Below are positions 47,510-55,471 of a stretch of 64,000 bases of DNA, one piece after another; the stretch's first letter is position 1; each line of letters opens with the position of its first letter. The notes beneath the pieces are model-generated. The model worked only from the letters and a program-made list of their open reading frames with translations. It did no database searches and was not told where the DNA came from. The position numbers and the translations under genes were made by a program. The stretch is from Pelagomonas calceolata (lineage: Eukaryota; Sar; Pelagophyceae; Pelagomonadales; Pelagomonadaceae), in NCBI GenBank assembly GCA_918797485.1, contig CAKKNE010000004.1, positions 2,728,001-2,792,000 of the forward strand. Reading direction: 5' to 3'.

Positions 47510-47896
47510 GCAAAGAATTTGAAGCACCATTTCGAAGACTCCAAAATTTTACCCCTTCCCCTCCCATTCGCCTCCCGGACGAGTATACTAATTTGCTACT
47601 TCTAGTATATTCGCGAGCTACGGGTGAGAAACATACCTCGCAGCGAATGCAGGTCAAGGTAGTGGACGCCAGATGTCCTGAGTTGCTCGTTTATCTCGGC
47701 TCTCGCGCCCGGGCCGCACCCGAGTTGCTACGCTAGTGTTTTTACTCGATCGGCGGGCGGCAATCAATCATGAACAACCGAACTCTGCCGTAAGAACCCG
47801 CACAAAAACTCCGCGGGAAGCTAGCGGCCTGTAAGGTACTAGGGATGCCTAGAGCAAGCCTGAGCAGGCGCAGGAGGGCAGCCCGGAGGTGCAATA
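47510..47896. other. Intergenic region upstream of ABC transporter
   Basis: No gene. Contains a CTAG element at 47821-47842 and GGCAGCC 20 bases before the ATG. Confidence 0.35.
47821..47842. promoter_or_regulatory. CTAG palindrome element copy (inverted)
   Basis: On the minus strand CTAGTACCTTACAGG then CCGCTAG, 54 bases before the transporter ATG. Confidence 0.5.
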
Positions 47897-50800
47897 ATGC
47901 GCGATAACCGCGCGACGCGAGAGCTCTGCTCCCTAGACCCGTGCCGGAGCCTCGTGCCGAGCAACTGCGGGCCACCGCGATGGTGCCCCAGGATCAGATG
48001 TGGCTGCTCCCTGGGCGTCGCGGTGGCGCTTGCCTTCGCGGCCGGCATCGGCACGCTTTGGTCGCTCCGCGACTCGTACTACGAGCTCCGGCGCGACCCT
48101 TACCACGTGCTCCAAACGGTCAAGCTCAAGGCGCTCAAAGTCGACTGCGCCGAGCTCGAGCTCGGCGCGGACGCGGACGCCGAGCTCGGCGACGATCCCC
48201 TAAAGCGGAGAACGATCGACTGGCGCCCTTACCTCGCCGACCCCGGTCGGGCTTCGAATGTGACGCTGTCGCTGCTGCTCGACACGTTCGGGCCGGGCAA
48301 GCTAACGGCGCAGGAGTTCTGGGACAACCACTGCCCGGAGTCCCTGCTGCGGAAGTTCTTCGTCGAGAAGAAGCCCGAAAACCTGCGGAGCGACCGCTGC
48401 GCCTTTGGCGGCGACGCCGCGCTCGCGACCGATCCACTCGCGTGCGCGGGCGGCTTTTACGAAAAGCGGGAGCGGCGCAACGTCACGTGGAACGAGTCAA
48501 CGGGCGCGTCGGCACTGGCGGATACCGCGACGGAGTTCGGCCTCGTGCGCAAGCTCTTGCCCGAGGCGCTCCAAAACCTCTCGCTCCCTGGGAACGCCTC
48601 AGCAGACGTCCACAACGTGTCGGCGTGGGCAGTATCGACCGCGGCGGCGCCACCGGGCTACTTCGCCCCCGAGTTCCAAACCTGTTTGATCCGCTGCGCC
48701 CGCGGCGGCTTCTGCCCGAGTTCGTCAACTTCCGTCGATTACGGTCAACTTCCGTCCTGGGCTAGCGGACTCTGTCTCTTCCCCTGGGGCCTCGGCGGAA
48801 GCTGGCCGATGTCTGCGCCGCCGTCGCGCGGACTTTGCCCCGGCTCGTCGTCGCTCCACCTCTGCCCCGCGAAGTTTTACTGTCCCCAGCCAACCGTCAT
48901 GCACGAATGCCCCGCCGGACACGTCTGCCCGCGAGGGTCGACGCACGCGCAGCGGTGCGCCTGGGGCGCGGTGTGCGCCGCGGCCTCGGACTGGCCGGAC
49001 TACTCCCGGGCCTGCTGGGTGTTCTTCGCCTGCGTCGCCGGCCTCGCGCTGTTCGTCCGCGGCGTCCTCTCCGTCAACCTGCTCGACCGCTTCCCGCGGA
49101 CGGCGCGCGCGTTGGGCCGCCCGCGCGCGCTGGACCGGCGCATCGTGAATGCCGCGCGCGCGCGCTTTGGCCTCGCCGCCGACGCCGGTAGCGACGTGCC
49201 GCCGTGGGGCGGAGGGGACTTCGCCGTACACCTGAGGATCGCGGCGCTCGCGGGGCCGGTGGCCTGGGCACTCGCCGTCGCGTCGCTTTTTGACAACGGC
49301 GCGGTCCTCGCATTCCTCTGCGTCTTCGGCGTCGTTTTGTACGGCGGCTGCGGCCTCTGTCACTTCGACGTTGCCGGCGCGGCTGCACGGGACGACTACC
49401 CCGTACTCGTCGTCTGCGGGGTGCCGCGGCGGTCGCACGTCGTGGTCGCGGCCACGGCCGGACCGCTCCTTCTCGTCGCGGTCGTCGCTGTGCTTGTCAG
49501 GGAGGGCGACGCGACGTGGACGCTCGTCGTCCTCGCGGCCGCGGCCGCCGCTACTACCGTTTCTTGCGGCGCCGCCGGCCTCCTCACGTTCTACCGATCG
49601 AGCGCCCGGGGGCCGCACGACGACAACGGCGGCAAGCACACGTGCGACTCCGCGTCTGCGAAGGCGCCTTCATTCCCGCGTCGACGCCATCGACGCGACG
49701 ATTCGACACGTAGGTGCGCCAAGCCCGGGTGCAAGAAGGCGGCCAAGCACACCTGCTCGGTCTGCGAATCCGTCTACTATTGTAGCCCGCAGCACCAACT
49801 GGACCACTGGCCCGCGCACAAGCAGGAGTGCAGCGCGGCTACCAGGGCCGCCCCCAACCCGCCTCCGCACGACGACGACTTGGGTGACGACGACTCGGCG
49901 TCGAATGCGGACGTGGACGAATCGGCATCGCCTTCGGCACTAAACCGGTGCCTCAGCATTCCCTTCGACGACGTATCGGTGTCTCCTAGTGAGGTCGCCA
50001 TCGACGCCGGCGACGTAGAGATCCGCATCGACCTTGCCTTCCAGGACCTAGGCCTCCGGCTCCGGTCCGACGGACGAACCGTGCTCTCGAATGCCACCGG
50101 CGCCATCGACTCGGGCTGCGTGACGGCGATCATGGGCCCCAGCGGCGCGGGCAAGACGACGCTCATGAACGTGCTCGCCGGGCGGGCGGGCGGGTACGGC
50201 GTCGTCGAGGGCACCATGTCCGTGCTCGTGAACGGCGAGCATCGGAGCTCGAGCCTGGACCGGTGGTCGACGCTGAGCGCTTTCGTGCCCCAAGATGACG
50301 TCATGTTGCCCGAGCTGACGGTCCGGCAGACCATCGCATTCTATGCCTCGATCCGCGCCCCGAGGGCCGTGTCGAAGGCGCAGCTCGACAACAAGGTCTG
50401 CGCCGCGCTGCGAACGGTGCGGCTCCGGCCGACGGTCTGGGACTCCACGATCGGCGACGCCGAGATGAGAGGCATCTCCGGGGGTCAGAAGAAGAGAGTG
50501 AATGTGGCGATGGAAATCGTGAGCGACCCCTCGCTGTTGTTCCTTGACGAGCCGACTAGTGGGCTGGACTCGACGACGTCGAGGCACATCGTCGAGGCGC
50601 TCAACGCCCAGGCGAGGCGCGGCGTCAACGTCGTCGTCGTGCTGCACCAGCCGAGCTTCCCGATCTTCCGCAGTTTCACGCACGTGTTACTGCTGGGCGT
50701 CGGCGGCCGGGTGGTCTACCACGGCGGGCCCGAGGCCGCCGAGGCGTACTTCTGCGGCGACCTGGGTTACGAGCTCCCGCCGTACGCGAATCCCGCGGAC

Positions 50801-52152
50801 TTCTACCTGGAACTCATTTCGGGGGGCGCCGCGGTTGTCGTCCCAGATCGCCGCCGCGCGGCGGCACCCTCCAGCGAGGCCCCGGCGGCAAGCGGGCGGG
50901 CGCCGGCGGCCAGCGTGCCCGGCGTCACGCCCCGCGCGGCCGCGTCGCAGCACCTCGCGGGCGAGTGGGGCCAGCGGCGGGGCGTGAGCCACCCGCCGAT
51001 CCTGCGAAGCAAGAGCGTCGACGATGGCCCGGTGGCCCCCGCGGCCCGGGGCTGGCTAGCCATGGTCGCGCTCTTCGCGCACCGGGCGCTGCTGCAGGAG
51101 GCGGCGAAGCCGGGCACGCTCGCATTCGACGTGTCCTTGATGGCGGCGGCCGGCTTTGTCTTTGGGGCCCAATCGGAGAAGGTCGAGCCGCACTCGCTCT
51201 CGATGATGGTGCTCTGGTTGGGCATCGGGCTGCAACTGGTCGTCGCCGTGTCATCGTTGAGGGTGTTCTCGCCCGAACGGGTCGTCTTCTGGCGCGAGTG
51301 CGCGCGTGGGTCGGGTATGGCTTTGTCTCCGTCGGCCTACTTCCTGGGGAAGGACCTCGTGCAACTGCCGCGGCTCGCGCTGATGGTACTGGCCTTCGGG
51401 GTGCCGTTCTACGCGCAGGCCAGGCCGACGCCGTCGCTCTCGTACTACTTTCTGGTGTTTTACCTGCTCGCCTACGCCGTAAGCGGCTACGCCTACGTGG
51501 CGTCCATGCTGTGCTCGCTCAAGGACGCCCAATTGCTCATCGTCGTCACCGTGCTCGTACTGACGATGCTCGCCCCGCCCGCCGAGACGCTCTACGCGGC
51601 GGACAAGAGCAGCGCCACCCGAGTCCTGGCCTGGCTCGCGCCCGTGCGCTGGGCCGGCGAGGCCCTCTTCACCGCGCAGACGCGGCGGCTGTCGCACGCG
51701 TGGAAGATGCCGCCGCTGTTCTACGCAAAACCATGGAAACACTCCGCGCTCTACATCCTCTACCGATTCCCGTTTCACGAGGGCTGGCTCCGGGACGTGG
51801 TCCCGCGCAGTGCGCAAATCAAATTTCACGTCGTGACGTCGACTCGACGGCGTGGCGTACGCAGGTTTCGCGGGAGAAGGACGGCGGCGTCTGCGTCATC
51901 AACGGTCGGTGGCTCTCGAGCGACGCGCTCAATCTGCCGATCCTGCTGAGTCTGGGGATGCTCGGCCGGGTCGTCGCGCTCGCACTGCTCACATTCTCGA
52001 ATCGCGGCGCGCGCGGCGAGGCGCCCCTCTGGGTACACGCGGCCGACGCGTGCGAGAAGCGGTGGCCGCGAAGCCGCGCTGCGACTAAAACGGCGCGGTG
52101 GGTCCAGCGGGCTCCCTCGCTAAATGTAGTCGCGGAGGAGGTGGCAGCTTGA
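47897..52152 (+). CDS. ABCG-type transporter with embedded MYND finger (3 exons)
   Basis: Inferred exons 47897-49641, 49714-51799 and 51865-52152 give about 1,372 residues. A signal anchor and long Cys-rich luminal region come first (CARGGFCPSS, FYCPQPTVMHECPAGHVC), as in plant ABCG24/28-like half-transporters, then several spans (about 370-575). A MYND finger (about 582-620; CAKPGCKKAAKHTC, CESVYYC, HWPAHKQEC) precedes the nucleotide-binding domain: Walker A GPSGAGKTTLMN, signature ISGGQKKRVNVAME, Walker B LLFLDEPTSGLDS, H-loop LHQPSF. ABCG membrane spans follow (about 1025-1260). MYND fingers are unusual here. Substrate unknown; lipids or sterols are common for the family. Confidence 0.85.
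49634..49855 (+). repeat. 150-nt MYND duplication, transporter copy (interrupted by intron)
   Basis: Outside the intron, 49634-49641 plus 49714-49855 matches the reverse complement of 53327-53476 with one mismatch seen (49844). Confidence 0.85.
49642..49713 (+). mobile_element. Introner-like intron (72 nt) inside the MYND region
   Basis: Begins GTGCGACT, contains GACGCCATCGACGCGACG and ends GACACGTAG, followed by GTGCGCCA. Removal is in frame and yields a continuous MYND finger identical to the intronless copy at 53327-53476. The first five bases of the flanks match (GTGCG), a possible decayed duplication. Because its length is a multiple of three, the unspliced frame also stays open. Confidence 0.75.
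51808..51864 (+). mobile_element. Introner-like intron near transporter 3' end
   Basis: CAGTGCGCAAATC resembles the left introner repeat; the interior has CGACTCGACGGCGTGGCG and it ends GTACGCAG. Flanks GTCCCGCG (51800-51807) and GTTTCGCG (51865-51872) agree at 6 of 8 bases. Splicing 51800-51864 (65 nt) joins the frames and gives a hydrophobic C-terminus (NLPILLSLGMLGRVVALALL). Confidence 0.75.
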
Positions 52153-53011
52153 TCACGTCCGTTCTTTTTCACATGGACGCTTCTATGCGTCTCCGAGTCC
52201 TCTAGATAACTCGTTAAATTTCCTGGTCCGACTGTGACCGACTCTGTTCCCGCAACCCACTCCCTCGCGACGGCGTGCAGGGGCCACGAAATCAGATACA
52301 ACCCTTACCCACACGTCGGCCACGACCTCCGTCTGGAGCCCCTTCACCGACGCGACCTCGACGTGCTGCACGAGCGTGTAGAGCTTCTCCGACGCCTCCT
52401 CGTCCTCGTTGCGCTTCCGGCTCGGCCGCACGCAAGGTTTAGACCAGCGGCTCCCAATTCTCAATTCAATTCCCCTCAAGCTCATTCACAAGCCCCCCCT
52501 CAAGCTCTCGACGCGCTCTACGCGCCTACCGATCCGACGCTTCTTACAAACTCCCTCGAAGCGCGCGCTGCGCCCCCAATCATCTCTGAGTCGTGCCCTC
52601 CCAAGTCGGGGCCCGCTTTGTAAACACCATCCTTTTCGAACGCTGCAAAGTCTGCTGGGATTAACTAGTCCAGGGACGAGCGGCGGCTGGGGCGCGTAGA
52701 GTGGCGCGTAGGGGCCTCTTCCCCAGACTGCGCCAGGCAGGGCTTGATGCCAAGGGCGCAACAACAGCTTTCAGATTTCTAACTCGAAGTGTTATACTAT
52801 GACTAGTAGGAAAGGTTTCGGCGTGTCCGGTCGCATGGAGCACCGGGCAGGCGCGGCGGGGGGCATCGAGGAGGACGACTGCACCAGGCGGAACTTGAGG
52901 CCGGGGGCGTCCATCGTATGGGGGGGGTCTGTGAATTCTTTTCGTGATTTTTTGGGGGGCGCTGCGCGAACGTCGACGCAAGGGGCTTCGTTCTCTGACT
53001 TTGCGCGCCGT
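52153..53011. other. Convergent intergenic region with possible exon relic and shared 3' flank
   Basis: On the minus strand about 52435-52309, a short protein-like stretch (KRNEDEEASEKLYTLVQHVE, then VASVKGLQTEVVADVW) is followed by GTAAGGG, a donor-like site. It may be an exon of an unrecognised or broken gene; support is weak. At 52800-52970 lies the 3' flank shared with two other surface genes. Confidence 0.3.
52800..52970 (-). repeat. Shared 3' flank of surface genes, copy C
   Basis: On the minus strand it contains CACGAAAAGAATTCAC, GATGGACGCCC, GGCCTCAAGTT, CGCCTGGTGCAGTC and CGGTGCTCCATGCGACCGGA, in the same order as copies at 57895-58005 and 63540-63690. Confidence 0.75.
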
Positions 53012-55123
53012 TTAGGCTTCCGGTTCGAATTCGCCGGCCGCGTCGGTCGCCGGCGCCGGCGCCGGCGCGCGCCAGCCGAAGCGCCCCAGCCCGCGGGAGC
53101 TCCCGCTCTGCGGCGGCGCCGTCGCTGCCGGCTGCCGCGAGTCCGTCGCGCTCGGACGGCACGCCGCCTTGTGCGTGGGCCAGTGGGACATCTGGTGCTC
53201 CGCCGAGCAGTAGTAGACGGACTCGCAGGCCGAGCACATGTGTGCGGCCGCCTTGGAGCAGCCGGGCATGGCGCAGACGGCCTTGCGCGCCGGCGACTTC
53301 GGGGGCAGGGGCGTCGCCGGCGGGCTGGGGGCGGCCCGGGTAGCCGCGCTGCACTCCTGCTTGTGCGCGGGCCAGTGGTCCAGTTGGTGCTGCGGGCTAC
53401 AATAGTAGACGGATTCGCAGACCGAGCAGGTGTGCTTGGCCGCCTTCTTGCACCCGGGCTTGGCGCACGTGTGCTTGACGCCGAGCGGCGGCACCGGCGT
53501 CGAGGGCGGGTTGAAGAGGCCCTTGGTCTGCTTGACGGGCCGGAGCATGCCGAGGCAGACGGCGGCGACGCCGACGAGGAGCGAGAAGAGGCCCGAGAGG
53601 ATCGAAAACGCGCAGCCCCAGTGGCAGGAGACGGACTCCATGTCGACGTCCCGGTCTTGTCCTCCCGACCAAGTGCGCCCGTAGTCGTCGTCGCGCCAGT
53701 CGTCGCCCTTCTCCGTATGCTTTTCCCAGGACTCGATGCCCTTCAGGTACTGGTCGCTAAAGTTCGCGGCGCCCCCGATAGCAATCAAGCCGCCGACCGC
53801 GAGGACCACGGCGAGGGTCATGAAGATGCGCGGCGTCGCGTCGTCGGGGCACCCCGGGCAGCAGCACCGGAAGCGGCACCCGCACGCGACGAGGAGCATC
53901 AAGAGCGCGCACGGGGCCATCAGCAGGCACGCGATGCCCGTGGTGTACCGCGCGGTGATCGCCGCCTGCGACACGAGCTTGCAGGACCGGGGGTCCCCGT
54001 AATCGTCGTGCTCCGAGATCCAGGCGCAGTCCTTCACCTTGTCCTCCTTGATGACGTGCTTCTCCGTGTGGCTGTTGTCCTTGTAGACCCAGAACCAGAG
54101 GTCGTTCTCCTCGGTCCATCCGCTCTTCCACTGATTGTCGCGGTTGCCACCGCCGCACGCGCAGCACATCTCGTTCGCGTCGAAGTTCGAGTCGTCGTAA
54201 TTTCCGCAATAGTAATCATAGTCATCATAGTACGAGCAAGAATTTCCATTACTATCAGTGGTCGAGGTATCAGATACGCACTCTCCCACCCACTCGCGGT
54301 CGCCCGACGTGTAGCTCACCTCTTCGTACTCGTCGTCCGTGATCTCGATGTGATACACGGTGCGGGCCCACAGCGGGCCGCGGAGCATGGCGATGCACTG
54401 CATGCCGGCGCACAGGAAGGCCAGGAAGCCGAGCACGACGTAGCGGCGGTTGCTCTTTTGTCCGGCCGGGCAGTCTTTGCACGCCGCGCAGCTGCAGGCG
54501 ACGATGCAGCAGATTACGAGCGCGAGGAGGGCGAAAGTGAAGGCAGCGATGGCACCGACGTCCGCCTCGCAGCAGTCGTTCTCGTGCGCTGCGCAGCAAA
54601 CGTCCTTGTGGCAGCGGCTCCGCGAGTCGGTCCAGTCGTCGTCCTCGTCATCGTCCCCCAACCACCAGTCGTCATCGCCGTCGTAGTAGTGGGTGAGAAA
54701 GCGCCGGTCCTCCGCCTCGTCCTCCGCCTCCCCGAGGCGCCGCCAGGAAGTACCGCCGCCGCACGCGCAACACTGCGCGCTCGCTTTGAAATAATCCCAG
54801 TCGTACCAGCCGCACTCATACGAATTACTGTCATAATATGAGCAGTCTCTACCATTATAGTCATAAGTATAGCAATTATAACCATAATACGTGTTATACA
54901 AGCAACCGGTCGTACTATCTGAACATGGCTGCACTGGGGCGGGCGTCGGGCTGGGAGTTGGGGCAGGACCCTCGCGCTTGGCGAACTCGCCGACGTACTT
55001 GCTGGGCGTCCAGAACGCGCCGCAGGACTTGATCTCCTTCACGTGCTTCTTCTTGCAGACCTCGCAGTCGGCGCGCGCCGCCGGCGCGAGCGCCACCGCG
55101 AGGACGAGCGCGCGAAGCATCAT
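53012..55123 (-). CDS. Multi-span Cys-rich surface protein with two MYND fingers
   Basis: 703 residues from ATG 55123 (a second ATG follows at once). Signal peptide LRALVLAVALAPAARA. Two copies of a Tyr/Asp/Cys module end in CCACGGG (about 76-124 and 291-330). The juxtamembrane motif CHKDVCCAAHENDCCEADVG precedes the first span (about 190-210); about four more spans follow (YVVLGFLAFLCAGMQCIAML; ACLLMAPCALLMLLVACG; FMTLAVVLAVGGLIAIG; LSGLFSLLVGVAAVCLGM). The cytoplasmic tail has two MYND fingers (CAKPGCKKAAKHTC and CAMPGCSKAAAHMC) and ends FGWRAPAPAPA with EPEA. The first finger is shared with the ABC gene. Likely a surface receptor or scaffold recruiting partners through MYND. Confidence 0.8.
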   Translation of the reverse strand: MMLRALVLAVALAPAARADCEVCKKKHVKEIKSCGAFWTPSKYVGEFAKREGPAPTPSPTPAPVQPCSDSTTGCLYNTYYGYNCYTYDYNGRDCSYYDSNSYECGWYDWDYFKASAQCCACGGGTSWRRLGEAEDEAEDRRFLTHYYDGDDDWWLGDDDEDDDWTDSRSRCHKDVCCAAHENDCCEADVGAIAAFTFALLALVICCIVACSCAACKDCPAGQKSNRRYVVLGFLAFLCAGMQCIAMLRGPLWARTVYHIEITDDEYEEVSYTSGDREWVGECVSDTSTTDSNGNSCSYYDDYDYYCGNYDDSNFDANEMCCACGGGNRDNQWKSGWTEENDLWFWVYKDNSHTEKHVIKEDKVKDCAWISEHDDYGDPRSCKLVSQAAITARYTTGIACLLMAPCALLMLLVACGCRFRCCCPGCPDDATPRIFMTLAVVLAVGGLIAIGGAANFSDQYLKGIESWEKHTEKGDDWRDDDYGRTWSGGQDRDVDMESVSCHWGCAFSILSGLFSLLVGVAAVCLGMLRPVKQTKGLFNPPSTPVPPLGVKHTCAKPGCKKAAKHTCSVCESVYYCSPQHQLDHWPAHKQECSAATRAAPSPPATPLPPKSPARKAVCAMPGCSKAAAHMCSACESVYYCSAEHQMSHWPTHKAACRPSATDSRQPAATAPPQSGSSRGLGRFGWRAPAPAPATDAAGEFEPEA
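53327..53476 (-). repeat. 150-nt MYND duplication, intronless copy
   Basis: The reverse complement matches the transporter exons at 49634-49641 and 49714-49855 with one mismatch seen; there is no insert at the point where the transporter has its 72-nt intron. Confidence 0.85.
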
Positions 55124-55471
55124 CGTGAGCGCAGCCGCCGCTTTGGCTGCCCCGCCGCTGCCCAACCTCGGCGCTCGCAGCTGCCCTCAACTCGGAAGCT
55201 CGGTACGGCTCGCTCCACCGCAATCTATTTGCTTTCCGAGGGCCACGGAGGACGCTTCCCGATCTCTCGGTAGTGGCCGGAGAGCTCTTTCGCGAGCCTA
55301 GTGGCTTCAATTTTGATGGGTTGCTGCATGCACTCGGGGCAGCGCTCTGCTGCGCCCGCGGCTGAGCCCCCTGCGCGCGCCCGCACGCAACCCCGCAGCG
55401 GGCGGGGCAGCCCGGATCATCTGTAAGTGCTGGGGAGGGCGTCTGCGTGGCGCAGTCACAGAGCGGAGCCG
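55124..55471. other. Divergent promoter region, MYND surface gene / lectin gene
   Basis: No gene. It lies head-to-head between two paralogous surface genes. GGGCAGCCCGG lies about 65 bases before the lectin ATG. No CTAG palindrome was found. Confidence 0.35.

Noticed and set aside
49642-49713. Reading the 72-nt stretch in the transporter as coding
   Set aside because: It would place an Arg-rich, unrelated 24-residue insert inside a MYND finger that is otherwise identical to an uninterrupted copy, and it carries the introner core and GT-AG ends.
52799-54841. 680-codon plus-strand frame antisense to the MYND surface gene
   Set aside because: It is a shadow: the minus strand has a signal peptide, Cys modules, membrane spans and MYND fingers, while the plus frame has low-complexity Arg/Ala/Val composition.
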